From: Phormidesmis priestleyi BC1401
GTDB taxonomy: Bacteria > Cyanobacteriota > Cyanobacteriia > Leptolyngbyales > Leptolyngbyaceae
DNA length: 63,473 nt
Assembly: GCF_001650195.1 (NCBI RefSeq)
Contig: NZ_LXYR01000028.1
Location: forward strand, 1 to 63,473
Direction of reading: 5' to 3'
The stretch's first letter is position 1, and every line of letters starts with the position of its first letter. Under the pieces are notes generated by a model. It was not told the origin of the DNA, searched no databases, and saw nothing but the letters and a program-made list of their open reading frames with translations. Shown here one piece after another: positions 53,728-62,800 of the stretch. The translations under genes were made by a program, and so were the position numbers.

Positions 53728-55398
53728 TTAGTTATCTCCTGCACGCTGCGACCCATTGCCTGGTTTGGGTTGTCTACTCGATCGGGGTGCATTCCCCGCA
53801 TTTGGAGCATCCCCGGCATTTGGAGCATTCCCGGAGGCGGGCTTTGCAGTCTTGCGGTTGGGCTGAGAATTGTTGCCGCTCATATCACCCGGTGCAGTTC
53901 CGTTACCGCCGTTGCCCTGCTCTGAAGCGGTCTTCACTCGAACTTGACTCCCATCCACTAGGTTCGCTTGTCCATCCGTAACGACCTGATCGCCTGGCTG
54001 CACTCCTTTTTGAATCACGTCGAGTCCGTCGATCGTGCTACTCGCTACAACCGGAACATTGTCTACTGTGTTGTCATCAGGGTTGAAGACAAACACAAAC
54101 TGACCATTTGGACCATTTTGAACCGCTTGCGATGGAACAACAGTAGCATTCGGCTCTTGAGTCAGCGTCAGCGTCGTGTTCACAAATTGCCCCGGAAAGA
54201 GTCTGGCATCTGCATTATCAAAGTCACCAATCAGTTGAATTGTTCCCGTATTCGTATCGACCGTGTTATTTACAAACGAGAGCAACCCCTGAATTGGAGT
54301 ATTATTGCCCGCAAACGTGACCGATACTTTCAGCTTGCCGTTATCCATGTGCTTTTGCACGTCCGGCAAATTCGATTCGGGCACCGAGAATGCAACCTGA
54401 ATTGGGTGAATTTTGGCGATCGTCACCAGCGGATTTGAGCCACCCGCCTGTACGACATTTCCTTCCGTCACCAAAATATTACCCGCCCGCCCGTCGATCG
54501 GCGCATAAATTTTGGTATACGACGATTCCACCCGCACGCTGTTCAACGCGCCACTGTCAGCGCTCACGCCTGCCTGAGCGTTTTCGATCGCGGCTTGATC
54601 ACCTAGCACCACTGCCTGAGCATTTTTGATTGCCACTTCATCACTTCTCACAACGGCTTGAGCGTTGGAGATCGCTTCTTGATCAACCTGTAGCGTTGCT
54701 GCAATTGATCGGCTGTTGGTTGCATATTGCTGCGCCTGATCCTGACTAATGGCTCCTTGCTTATAGAGATTTTCGTAGCGTTGACTCTGTGCTTGAGCAA
54801 ACTGTGCTTGTGCCTGATCCTTTGCCAGGGTAGCGATCGCCTGTTTGACAGCCCCTTGGTCTTTGGCAAGGGTGGCTCTAGCTTGTTCAACAAGTCCTTG
54901 GTCTTTGGCAAGGGTGGCTCTAGCTTGCTGCACTTGCGCCTGACTTTTGGCTACGGTTCCCTGCGCTTGCTGAATCGAGGCAGTCTGAGAGCGATCGTCG
55001 AGCGTAAACAGCAGCTGCCCTTTATGCACCTCTTGCCCCTTCTGGAAGAATACGCCCGTAATCCGTCCACTCGCTTGCGGCGTGACCGACACCGTTGAAT
55101 TAGCCTGCACATTGCCGATCGCCTTCAGTTGCACAGGAACCGTCCTCTGGCTCACAGCCGCGACCATCACAGGGGTGACTTGCTGTCTGGCATTGCGTCC
55201 GGCTGGTTTATCGGGTTTTGCAGCCATCGATCGCAGTCCCAAAAATCCCAATCCGCCCAGCAACAGCACGCCGCCCAGAAATAACCCAATCCGGCGCTTT
55301 GATAGAACGGCTGGCGTTGTTTCGCTGCTCTCGATCGGTTCATCCGACCCTCCGATCGGAGCGTCGTTCGGCTTTTTATTGTGACCTTCGTTGACCAT
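53728..55398 (-). CDS. Periplasmic membrane fusion protein (MdtA/AcrA-like), 556 aa
   Basis: The adaptor links the RND pumps to an outer-membrane channel. After a short cytoplasmic part comes one anchor helix (IGLFLGGVLLLGGLGFLGL, near residue 38-56), the lipoyl half-motifs, and a long coiled-coil hairpin (about 130-290). Its two arms are built of 14-residue repeats: QARATLAKDQGLVE and kin on one, AIKNAQAVVLGDQA and kin on the other. The beta-barrel with PIDGRAGNILVTEGNVVQAG follows. The tail has repeated NAPNAGDAPNAGNAP. The usual length is about 400, so hairpin and tails are enlarged. Confidence 0.92.
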   Translation of the reverse strand: MVNEGHNKKPNDAPIGGSDEPIESSETTPAVLSKRRIGLFLGGVLLLGGLGFLGLRSMAAKPDKPAGRNARQQVTPVMVAAVSQRTVPVQLKAIGNVQANSTVSVTPQASGRITGVFFQKGQEVHKGQLLFTLDDRSQTASIQQAQGTVAKSQAQVQQARATLAKDQGLVEQARATLAKDQGAVKQAIATLAKDQAQAQFAQAQSQRYENLYKQGAISQDQAQQYATNSRSIAATLQVDQEAISNAQAVVRSDEVAIKNAQAVVLGDQAAIENAQAGVSADSGALNSVRVESSYTKIYAPIDGRAGNILVTEGNVVQAGGSNPLVTIAKIHPIQVAFSVPESNLPDVQKHMDNGKLKVSVTFAGNNTPIQGLLSFVNNTVDTNTGTIQLIGDFDNADARLFPGQFVNTTLTLTQEPNATVVPSQAVQNGPNGQFVFVFNPDDNTVDNVPVVASSTIDGLDVIQKGVQPGDQVVTDGQANLVDGSQVRVKTASEQGNGGNGTAPGDMSGNNSQPNRKTAKPASGNAPNAGDAPNAGNAPRSSRQPKPGNGSQRAGDN

Positions 55399-55474
55399 AA
55401 AATCCTCTATGTTTGCCGAAAGCGGGGCATAAATGTCTCAGACGCGGACTGAAACCTGCTGCAATAGATAAGTG

Positions 55475-55864
55475 TTAGCTCTTTTGAGATCCTTGCTGAC
55501 GAGGATACGCAGCCTTAAGAATGTCCTGAATTTTGGCTTTTTGCTCGGCTGTAAGATTTACTTCTCTCAGCGCTTGCCGCATTTTTTCACCACTCTGCAC
55601 TTTAGTTTGAAACTGCTGCGCCTGCTCTTGCGTTAAAACGGCTAGAACTTGTTTGCGAACTGCCTCACGTTTTTGTGCCCGGTCTGCTTTTTGGGTCTGA
55701 TCGGGCGCAGACGGACTACTCGATTGCGCTGAATTTGCTGGACTTACCGTTGAATTAGATTGCGGCGTTTGAGCAGAATTGGATTGACCACAAGCAGACA
55801 GCCCCATCATTAGTGCGCCGATTAGAAATGTGGCTGCGATCGGTTGCTTTTTCATGAGATTCAC
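55475..55864 (-). CDS. CpxP/Spy-like small lipoprotein, 129 aa
   Basis: The lipobox LSACG (Cys near residue 26) follows a signal peptide, then a Ser/Asn/Gln-rich linker, and residues 70-125 form helices with VLTQEQAQQFQTKVQSGEKM and VNLTAEQKAKIQDIL. The LTxEQ motif twice in a helical protein is the mark of CpxP/Spy-type envelope stress chaperones. It opens the efflux operon, 76 bases before the fusion protein gene. It may sense or buffer envelope damage; the role is inferred. Confidence 0.82.
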   Translation of the reverse strand: MNLMKKQPIAATFLIGALMMGLSACGQSNSAQTPQSNSTVSPANSAQSSSPSAPDQTQKADRAQKREAVRKQVLAVLTQEQAQQFQTKVQSGEKMRQALREVNLTAEQKAKIQDILKAAYPRQQGSQKS

Positions 55865-56464
55865 CAGGTTCCAAATCCGATTTTACTTACAAATCTTAAA
55901 GGGTGAACCCAATTGACGCATGACACCAGGCTCCTAACTTGACCCGTCAAAACCTACTTGAATGTTGTGACTTTTTTCCTAGTCTGAATAGTTGAATGTA
56001 GTTAGATTGGCTCTACTGAGACGAGAAACAAGTCTGCTAAACCATTACAGAGACCTGGAATAAGTAGACCTTTTGCAAAAGTCCCTGCCCTCACCCTAAA
56101 TCCCTCTCCCAAATGTGGGAGAGGGACTTTGAAATCTGGCTCCCCTTCTCCCAAGCTTGAGAGAAGGGATTGGGGAATGAGAGCATCTTCGGACTTTTGC
56201 AAAAAGTTTAATGACCTCGACGATCGCACCTCGATTCACCCGCATCTCCCAAACTCTCGTATCTTAAAGACTAGAGAGATCAATCATCCTCTGCTGATAG
56301 GAGAAGGTTGGGGTGAATTTAATCCACGGTTCTAAGTGTGCTTCTAGCCGCTATTGCGCGCTCACCCAAAGGGGGCTACTGTGTTGTTTGACTCCTTCAC
56401 TCCCTCCAAAATTAGGTCAGCGTCTTTCGATGCCCCGCTCCATCTTTTGATGGGAAAGAGTTCT
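55865..56464. other. Divergent control region of the efflux operon and two-component genes
   Basis: The 600 bases between the CpxP-like gene and the kinase gene should hold both promoters and probably response-regulator sites. They contain the repeat at 56065-56213 and another eroded repeat near 56278-56335. No gene is called here. Confidence 0.5.
56065..56213. repeat. MITE-like element, TAGACCTTTTGC left end
   Basis: The 149-base repeat starts TAGACCTTTTGCAAAAGTCC and ends GGACTTTTGCAAAAAGTTTA, so both ends are inverted copies. CCCTCTCCC...GGGAGAGGG and CTTCTCCC...GAGAAGG form the inside. Confidence 0.8.
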
Positions 56465-57667
56465 ATGATCCGCTTGACCTACCCATCGTTTCGTCTACTG
56501 CTGTACCTAGAATGGCTGCTGCTAGGAACGTCGGTTGTGATGGAAGTGCTGCATTTGTATCGCTCGCCTTCGTCGCTGCTGCTGCGCCTGATCGCGATCG
56601 CAATTTTTGGTCTACTTGGGCTGCGGTTACCAACGGTTCGGCTTCGCTCAAAGATTCTATTTACGGCGCTAGAGTTTGGCTTAATTCTGCTCCCCGTGGT
56701 TCAAGAAGGGTTGTCGAGCCGCTCCAATTTTCTATTATTTCTGGTGCTGCTGTTACGCAGTTGCTTGATATTTGGGCAGATAGGGCAGGTGATTGTTCTA
56801 GTTTTAGCGATGCTTTCTTATGGGTCGCTTTTGCTGTTAAGACCGATCGTGCCCGAAAAATTTGTTTCAATGGTTTGGGAATCGCGGGTCAGCAATGTGT
56901 TGTTGTTTAGCCTGACGTTAGTATTTGCTTTGCTGTTAATCAATGCGTTAATTGCTGAACGCCAAAGCCGAGAGCAGCTAGAAACGACTCATGATCAGTT
57001 AGCGACTACGCTTGAACAATTGCGGCATTATGCTCTACGAGTTGAGGATCAAGCCACCTTACAAGAACGGAACCGCATCGCCCGCGAAATTCATGACGGA
57101 CTCGGACACACTCTCGTAGCACAAACGATTCAAATGAACAATGCGCTATTGTTTTGGAAATCTGACGCTGACAAAGCACTGGCATTTCTCAAACAAGCAA
57201 AGCAGCTTGGATCAGACGCATTACTAGAGATTCGCAAATCTGTTTCTGTCTTGCGATCGAACCCCTTACAGGGGCGATCGCTCGAAACGGCAATCAACAC
57301 GCTCCTGCAAAACTTTGAGCACATGACAGGAATCATCGTCTCTAATACGATTCACCTCCCAATGCCGCTCTCTTCAGACGTGAATACAACGCTATATCGC
57401 ATTGTGCAAGAATCGCTCACAAACATCTATAAGCACGCTCAGGCGAAGCAGGTTAGTGTAGGATTGCATCAACAGGCGGGGCTAATCTATCTCTCGATTG
57501 ACGACAATGGCACAGGCTTTAATCCGGCTCAAAACACGACTGGGTTTGGGCTTCAGGGAATGCGAGAACGAGCGATCGCATTGGGCGGACAGTTCACCAT
57601 TGATAGTCAACCTGAAAATGGCTGCCGCGTCTCGGTTGCGTTGCCCCTTTCAAAACAACTGCCATGA
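56465..57667 (+). CDS. Membrane sensor histidine kinase, NarL-associated type, 400 aa
   Basis: Five or six hydrophobic helices (residues about 8-170) form a membrane sensor without a large periplasmic domain. A coiled-coil then leads to the HisKA_3 box NRIAREIHDGLGHTLVAQTI (phospho-His near residue 206) and a GHKL ATPase with VQESLTNIYKHA, IDDNGTGF and TGFGLQGMRERAIALGG. The frame is open from 56354 (TTG), but ATG 56465 after GGGAAAGAG is the likelier start. The regulator gene overlaps its stop by four bases. Confidence 0.88.
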   Translation: MIRLTYPSFRLLLYLEWLLLGTSVVMEVLHLYRSPSSLLLRLIAIAIFGLLGLRLPTVRLRSKILFTALEFGLILLPVVQEGLSSRSNFLLFLVLLLRSCLIFGQIGQVIVLVLAMLSYGSLLLLRPIVPEKFVSMVWESRVSNVLLFSLTLVFALLLINALIAERQSREQLETTHDQLATTLEQLRHYALRVEDQATLQERNRIAREIHDGLGHTLVAQTIQMNNALLFWKSDADKALAFLKQAKQLGSDALLEIRKSVSVLRSNPLQGRSLETAINTLLQNFEHMTGIIVSNTIHLPMPLSSDVNTTLYRIVQESLTNIYKHAQAKQVSVGLHQQAGLIYLSIDDNGTGFNPAQNTTGFGLQGMRERAIALGGQFTIDSQPENGCRVSVALPLSKQLP

Positions 57668-58335
57668 TTCGGATTCTGCTTGTCGATGACCAGCATATTA
57701 TTCGACAGGGACTCAAGAGTATGCTGGAGTCTAATGCAGATATGCAGGTAATTGGTGAAGCCGAAAACGGACAGCGCGCGATCGAGCAAATTTCATCTTT
57801 ACAGCCTGACATTGTGCTGATGGATATTCGGATGCCCGTGATGGATGGTGTCGCAGCAACAGGCGCGATCGTTCAACACTATCCCAATGTTAAAGTTTTG
57901 GTTTTAACCACGTTTGATGATGATGAGTATGTTTCGCAGGCGATGCGGCTGGGTGCAAAAGGGTATTTGCTCAAAGACACAGAACCGGATGAGCTAGCGT
58001 TAGCGATTCGTTCTGTCAATAAAGGACATACACAATTTGGTCCCGGATTATTTGAAAAAGCCCTAACGATGCCTACCTCGGCTCCAGTGACTGTTTCCCC
58101 ACCCGAACTCGCGCAACTCACGCCTAGAGAATTAGAAGTTTTGCGTTTAATCGCTTCTGGCGCAAACAACCGAGAGATTGCTCAGGCACTGTTTCTATCA
58201 GAAAATACGGTGAAGAACTATGTGACCAACATATTGAGTCGGCTGAACTTGCGCGATCGTACTCAAGCGGCTCTACTCGCTCATCCGTTATTTAATCTAA
58301 TGCAGATGCCTAGAGGAAAGGATCAGGGGCACTAG
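57664..58335 (+). CDS. NarL/FixJ family response regulator, 223 aa
   Basis: The receiver domain has the phosphorylated Asp in DIVLMDIRMPVMDG (near residue 54), the acidic pair IRILLVDDQH at the start and the conserved Lys in GYLLKDTEPDEL. The C-terminal LuxR-type helix-turn-helix is LTPRELEVLRLIASGANNRE then IAQALFLSENTVKNYV. It is translated with the kinase (ATGA overlap). Its likely target is the divergent efflux operon, as for BaeSR and mdtABC in other bacteria; this is inferred. Confidence 0.93.
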   Translation: MIRILLVDDQHIIRQGLKSMLESNADMQVIGEAENGQRAIEQISSLQPDIVLMDIRMPVMDGVAATGAIVQHYPNVKVLVLTTFDDDEYVSQAMRLGAKGYLLKDTEPDELALAIRSVNKGHTQFGPGLFEKALTMPTSAPVTVSPPELAQLTPRELEVLRLIASGANNREIAQALFLSENTVKNYVTNILSRLNLRDRTQAALLAHPLFNLMQMPRGKDQGH

Positions 58336-58341
58336 GGCGTG

Positions 58342-58419
58342 TTTAAAAACTCTCTCGCTGCGATTGTGCCAGCCCAAACTTCAGTTCAGGGAGGAACAGC
58401 AGCGAAGTAGAGTTTTAAA
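58342..58419. repeat. Long inverted repeat between convergent genes
   Basis: TTTAAAAACTCTCTCGCTGC (58342-58361) pairs with GCAGCGAAGTAGAGTTTTAA (from 58399). The hairpin is suited to act as a two-way terminator, but may also be a MITE remnant. Confidence 0.55.
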
Positions 58420-58439
58420 GTTGGGGAATTCTATCAGAA

Positions 58440-59177
58440 TTACGACGCTATGCCAAAATAGTCAGCTAACGCATCAGATCCGCCAATTAGTTTGCCATCA
58501 ATAAATACCTGAGGGGCAGTGACGGCTCCGGTGACAGCGCGCAGTGTGCGGAGGTTAGCATCGCGACCCAAGACGATTTCTTCATAATCCATGCCGTGGT
58601 CGGTCAGCATTCCTTTGGCACGGGCGCAGAAGGGGCATCCCACTTTCACAAACAGAGACACGACTTTGGGCTTTTCAGCTTGTGCGTTGATGTAGTCAAG
58701 CATCGTTTCGGCATCTGATACCTTAAACGGGTCGCCGGGTTCTTCTGGCTCGATAAACATCTTCTCGATTACCCCGTTTTTTACCAACATTGAATAGCGC
58801 CACGATCGCTTGCCAAAGCCCAGATCTGTCTTTTCTACCAACATTCCCATCCCTTCACTAAACTCCCCGTTGCCATCGGGGATGAGCGTCAGGTTGTCGG
58901 CTTCTTGGCTTTTTGCCCACTCATTCATCACAAAGGTATCGTTAACTGAGACGCAAAGGATGTCATCGACCCCATTCTCTTTAAACACTTTCGCCAACTC
59001 GTTATAGCCTGGTAAGTGAGTCGATGAGCAGGTCGGCGTAAACGCGCCCGGCAACGAAAAAACAACGACTGTTTTATCAGTGAACAGAGCATCGGTGGTG
59101 ACATCGACCCAGTGGTTATGGTCGCGAGTACGAAAGGTGACATTAGGAACGCGCTGTCCTTCTCGGTTAGGCAACAT
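58440..59177 (-). CDS. Peroxiredoxin-glutaredoxin fusion protein, 245 aa
   Basis: The N-terminal Prx5-type domain has the peroxidatic Cys in [17 protein letters not shown] (near residue 50) and reduces peroxides. The C-terminal glutaredoxin domain (about 170-245) has [15 protein letters not shown] with a CPFC active site and [14 protein letters not shown]. The fusion lets glutathione recycle the peroxidase directly. The length is normal for hybrid Prx5/Grx proteins. A short palindrome in its promoter may be an operator. Confidence 0.93.
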   Translation of the reverse strand: MLPNREGQRVPNVTFRTRDHNHWVDVTTDALFTDKTVVVFSLPGAFTPTCSSTHLPGYNELAKVFKENGVDDILCVSVNDTFVMNEWAKSQEADNLTLIPDGNGEFSEGMGMLVEKTDLGFGKRSWRYSMLVKNGVIEKMFIEPEEPGDPFKVSDAETMLDYINAQAEKPKVVSLFVKVGCPFCARAKGMLTDHGMDYEEIVLGRDANLRTLRAVTGAVTAPQVFIDGKLIGGSDALADYFGIAS

Positions 59178-59210
59178 ACAATTAGCTCCTCGACGGTTAT
59201 CAATAGAGCG

Positions 59211-59225
59211 TACTCGTAATGAGTA
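59211..59225. promoter_or_regulatory. Candidate operator upstream of the peroxiredoxin gene
   Basis: TACTCGTAATGAGTA is a 15-base palindrome 34 bases before the start. A redox or metal regulator could bind here; the protein is not known. Confidence 0.35.
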
Positions 59226-59264
59226 TGAGTTGTCAAGGACTCGATCGTGCGAGTCAAATTTTCT

Positions 59265-59392
59265 GGCGTTGCTGAATCGATCGATGAAGCAGAGATTTTA
59301 CCCTCACCCTATCCCTCTCCCAGAAGGAGAGGGGACAAGAGCTTCGCCCCACTTCGGGAGGAGGGCATTTCATATCTGCATTCAGCAATGCC
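59265..59392. repeat. MITE-like element, GGCGTTGCTGAAT ends
   Basis: The 128-base repeat has GGCGTTGCTGAAT at the left and ATTCAGCAATGCC at the right, with CCCTCTCC...GGAGAGGGG inside. Confidence 0.85.
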
Positions 59393-59444
59393 CGGAACTG
59401 AAACCGTGCTGCATCAGTTCTCATTGTAAAAAGCGCGTTAGACA

Positions 59445-60401
59445 TTAGTCAGTTAGCGACGATCGAGCTTTGCGGATCGGAAAGATCGCGCGACCTGCCA
59501 GACTTTGGAAGTAAATGCTGCCGATCGTGATCAAAAACACGCCATAGCCAACTGCTTGAACTAGATATAAGCGTTGGGTGTAGCCAAATAAAGCATTGAG
59601 AATGACTCCGGGAAAGCGATCGTCGGGCAAAACTTTACTGAAGTTCCACACCATCGGACCTAAAATGCAGTCACGATCTTGAGGCTTGGCAAACCGCTCT
59701 TGAAAGAAGCACAGCCCCGCAGATTTGCGATCTAACTGCGACAGCGTTTGCACCGCCGTGTCGAAGTGCCCTAATGAAGTGACGACTAAGCCTGACACAA
59801 TCAGCAGCAGCAAGGCTCCCATCACCATAAAAAACAGTCGCAGATTGAGCTTAACGCCCCACTTAAACAGCAAAGCTCCAATGCCAGCCGCGACTGCAAT
59901 TCCGCTCAGTGCACCCAGCGCCGGAACTAAGCCCTGCTGAAATTTTGCCGCGATAAACAGCACCGTTTCAAACCCTTCACGCAAGACCGCAAAAAAAATC
60001 AGGGCAAAAATGCCCCACCCTGCCCCGGCTCGATTGCTGAGAGCAGACCCGATCGCGCCCTCAACGTTTTTCTTCATCATGCGGGCGTTTTGCGTCATCC
60101 ATACCAGCATCCAGCTTAAAAACCCGATCGCCATGACGCTGAAGACAGCCTCTAGCAGAGGTTCTATCATCGGTGAATATTGTTGATTGACGGTTCCTAA
60201 GTTTGCAATCAACCAGCCAAAAAGCTGACCAATCACAGCACTGACAAACAGACCGACCGCAACTCCGCCATAAACCCACGAGTTTAAATCGCTTTGCTTT
60301 GCTTTTTTGAGATAAGCCAGCACAATGCCGACCACCAGAGCCGCCTCAACGCCCTCTCGGAGGGTAATCACAAACGTGGGAATTGCAGAGCTAAAGTCCA
60401 T
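59445..60401 (-). CDS. FTR1 family iron permease, 318 aa
   Basis: The seven-helix permease carries the two iron-binding REGxE motifs: ITLREGVEAALVVGIVLAYL (near residue 14) and FAVLREGFETVLFIAAKFQQ (near 140). Members take up ferric iron handed over by a ferroxidase (yeast Fet3-Ftr1, EfeUOB). It is the last gene of a run with the lipoprotein and multicopper oxidase genes upstream. The gap of 77 bases suggests one transcript. Confidence 0.92.
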   Translation of the reverse strand: MDFSSAIPTFVITLREGVEAALVVGIVLAYLKKAKQSDLNSWVYGGVAVGLFVSAVIGQLFGWLIANLGTVNQQYSPMIEPLLEAVFSVMAIGFLSWMLVWMTQNARMMKKNVEGAIGSALSNRAGAGWGIFALIFFAVLREGFETVLFIAAKFQQGLVPALGALSGIAVAAGIGALLFKWGVKLNLRLFFMVMGALLLLIVSGLVVTSLGHFDTAVQTLSQLDRKSAGLCFFQERFAKPQDRDCILGPMVWNFSKVLPDDRFPGVILNALFGYTQRLYLVQAVGYGVFLITIGSIYFQSLAGRAIFPIRKARSSLTD

Positions 60402-60478
60402 AAGTGGTTGCTAAAAAGTAGTGGGTTATTGAGCGGGAGAGCGATGGTTATTTAACCTATCACCCTATTGTTGACGGA

Positions 60479-61498
60479 TCAAGAGGATTTTGTGGTTTTT
60501 TGAGCGGTTTGCTCGATCGTTTTAATCATCTGAGAAACTTCAACCGGAGTTTTGACGGGGGCAGCCGGAGGCAACACAGACGACCAAACCTTCACAAGAT
60601 CTGCCATCGTGGTTTGAATTGTTTTATTTGCCTCAGCTTTGTCTTTTGACAGTTGAGGAGAGATAGCTGTATAAAGCTCCTTAGCGTAGAGCACAAACCC
60701 GCGAGAGTCTTGATATTCAATAGGTTGAGCGATTTTACCATCGGCGATCGAGGCTCCATATTCTGAATTTGCAGTATCGAGCAACCCATTGATCACTTGC
60801 AGCACAAACTCAGGAGAGGTGCGCTGAGTCTCAGGAAGAGCCGTGATCGCGCCATCCACCGCTTGCACCGAAGTCTTAAACTCAGTGCCAACTTTATTCG
60901 CGTCTTTTGCGCCCGCTTTGACGGTATCCTGCAGCGCAATCAACGACGTTTTAAATTCTTTGATGTTGCGTTCGTTAAGCTGATCTTCGACATCGGCGTA
61001 GATTTCTTCAACGGGGTGCCCGATGTGCGGTTCAGCTTGGTCTGGCTTTTGCAGATCTAACAGTTCCTTAGCGACTAAAAGGTGTCCTTTCATCAGACCC
61101 AACTTGGTCATGTAGTCTACATCTTTAGCTTCGCCAGTAAGCTGGATGTCTTCGATCGTCACCATGTCTTTGATTTGATCAAACTGCGCCTGAGTGATGA
61201 CATTTTTAGACACCAGTTCGTCAACTTTGGCGTAGGGGCGACTTGCCTGAATTCGATTTGACAGCGCCGGAACCCCTAGCTTTGCTTCAAGTTTGTCTAG
61301 CTCAGACAAAATGGCGTTGTTGATATTAATTTTGGGCTTGCCGCCTTGCATCGAAGAATGGTCTGCTGAAGAATTTGTTTGCGCCATTGGGCTAGCAGGT
61401 GCAGCGGCATTTGGGGTTGGAGCCTGGTTGCTGCATGAAATCAAAACCGACAGGCTAAATGCTGAGAAGAAGAGGGCAAAGAAACGGAAGACAGACAT
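60479..61498 (-). CDS. Iron-uptake-linked lipoprotein with a helix-hairpin-helix domain, 339 aa
   Basis: A lipobox (SVLISC, Cys near residue 22) is followed by a Pro/Ala/Ser-rich, Met/His-containing linker (ADHSSMQGG). Residues about 55-115 match a ComEA-like helix-hairpin-helix domain: ININNAILSELDKLEAKLGV, then NRIQASRPYAKVDELVSKNV. The remaining 210 residues are helical, with LGLMKGHLLVAKELLDL and EPHIGHPVEEIYADVEDQ, His-rich enough to bind iron, in the place of EfeO. The partner genes argue for iron delivery. The HhH domain on a periplasmic lipoprotein is unusual. Confidence 0.82.
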   Translation of the reverse strand: MSVFRFFALFFSAFSLSVLISCSNQAPTPNAAAPASPMAQTNSSADHSSMQGGKPKININNAILSELDKLEAKLGVPALSNRIQASRPYAKVDELVSKNVITQAQFDQIKDMVTIEDIQLTGEAKDVDYMTKLGLMKGHLLVAKELLDLQKPDQAEPHIGHPVEEIYADVEDQLNERNIKEFKTSLIALQDTVKAGAKDANKVGTEFKTSVQAVDGAITALPETQRTSPEFVLQVINGLLDTANSEYGASIADGKIAQPIEYQDSRGFVLYAKELYTAISPQLSKDKAEANKTIQTTMADLVKVWSSVLPPAAPVKTPVEVSQMIKTIEQTAQKTTKSS

Positions 61499-61558
61499 AG
61501 ACGTGTCCAGGTGAGGTTAAAAATGACGGATCAAAAAGCTCAGTTAGAGAAAATTGAC

Positions 61559-61578
61559 TTAATGCAAATAATTACTGT
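61559..61578. promoter_or_regulatory. Candidate Fur-type site before the lipoprotein gene
   Basis: TTAATGCAAATAATTACTGT lies 61 bases upstream of the lipoprotein start and has the AT-rich AATxxxAAT layout of Fur sites. The match is loose. Confidence 0.3.
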
Positions 61579-61664
61579 TAATCAAACGTGAGAGCTATTG
61601 TCACCCTTCATAGGAATACTTGTCAATAACTCTCGATCGAGATTTCCCTAATTTGTCTAAAAAC

Positions 61665-62684
61665 CTATGTTTTGCTGCCGATTACGTCAAAAAATCCCAT
61701 ACATCCCGCTTCTGCAATGGTGTCTTGATGGGGATGGAACATGAATTTTCCAGGGTTGTGATAGCTGAATTCTAAAATGTGTCGCTCTGCTGTTCCCATC
61801 GTGATCACATCGGTTTCATAGCCCGGCTCGAGCGATCGTCCGGTCTGATTGACTCGAAACATATTGGCATGTAGATGAAACGTCGCCACCGGATCGAACT
61901 CGATCACATTCAGCACATAGAGCCGAATAAGCTGATCTTGTTGAATCGCGATCGGGTTTTTCATGTAGTAGTGAGGCAGCCCATTAAAGGCATATAGCTC
62001 ATTTTTCTGATCATCGTTCACGTCATAGCCTGCCATAATCAACACCATCTCATCGGCTGGGGGGCGCGGCTGGGGAGGATCGATGATGAACATCCCATAC
62101 AAGCCTTTGCCGATGTGACGCGTCACGGGGGCGACGTGGCAATGATAAAGATGCACTCCAAACGGCTTTGCGTCGAACTCGTAAATCATGACGCTGCCAT
62201 TTTTAACGGGCTTGATGCCATCCATATCAGCGGGATGTTCGCCGTGAAAGTGCAGGGAGTGAGAATGTCCGGCACGATTATAAAAAACGACTCGAATCCG
62301 ATCGCCCTCCGTTGCTCGAAACGTCGGACCCGGCACCCGCCCGTTGAGATTCCAGGTGATGAAGGAGTGAGCGTTGTCGAGTTGAATCGTCGAAGTTTGC
62401 GCCTCGACCCGAAATTCGCGCACGGTTCGACCATTTTCTTGAGTGACCGTGCCATAGTCAAAGTCACGCAACATCGACATCGGATTCATGCCTGATCGGT
62501 CACTGGGAGACGCAGGCACCGGAGGAATCATCACCGACGATTGCCCCCTCGCACCCAATAGACGGTTGGCAACGATCGAGGAACCTGCAGCCCCGGCACC
62601 TGCAAGAAGCCCCCACTGTAGAAGTTGGCGACGACTGAGAATTGATTTTTCTAGCCTTTTTTGGCTTGACATACGAAGGGACAT
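61665..62684 (-). CDS. Two-domain multicopper oxidase, Tat-exported, 339 aa
   Basis: The Tat signal is SRRQLLQWGLLAGAGAAGSS (residues 18-37). Two cupredoxin domains carry the copper ligands: HSLHFHGEH (near residue 140), LYHCHVAPVTRHIGKGLYGM (near 190), TFHLHANMF (near 285) and FMFHPHQDTIAEAGCMGFF near the end, so both type 1 and trinuclear-type motifs are seen. It is probably a ferroxidase feeding the FTR1 permease, though nitrite-reductase-like enzymes share this size. An alternative ATG exists four residues in. Confidence 0.9.
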   Translation of the reverse strand: MSLRMSSQKRLEKSILSRRQLLQWGLLAGAGAAGSSIVANRLLGARGQSSVMIPPVPASPSDRSGMNPMSMLRDFDYGTVTQENGRTVREFRVEAQTSTIQLDNAHSFITWNLNGRVPGPTFRATEGDRIRVVFYNRAGHSHSLHFHGEHPADMDGIKPVKNGSVMIYEFDAKPFGVHLYHCHVAPVTRHIGKGLYGMFIIDPPQPRPPADEMVLIMAGYDVNDDQKNELYAFNGLPHYYMKNPIAIQQDQLIRLYVLNVIEFDPVATFHLHANMFRVNQTGRSLEPGYETDVITMGTAERHILEFSYHNPGKFMFHPHQDTIAEAGCMGFFDVIGSKT

Positions 62685-62783
62685 TGGAGAGTAGGGACGA
62701 TCGCGACTCGCTGAAGCAACTTAGTTTTGCCCAATCGAAGTGAACGATCGCCTTTAGAAGCATAGAACTTCCATCAGTTTTTA

Positions 62784-62800
62784 GCAAATATTCTCATTAA
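62784..62800. promoter_or_regulatory. Candidate Fur-type site before the multicopper oxidase gene
   Basis: Read on the minus strand, TTAATGAGAATATTTGC carries the AATGAGAAT half typical of Fur boxes, 100 bases from the start. Only a loose match. Confidence 0.35.

Noticed and set aside
59254-59445. Short frames over 59254-59448
   Set aside because: They are read-throughs of the MITE at 59265-59392.
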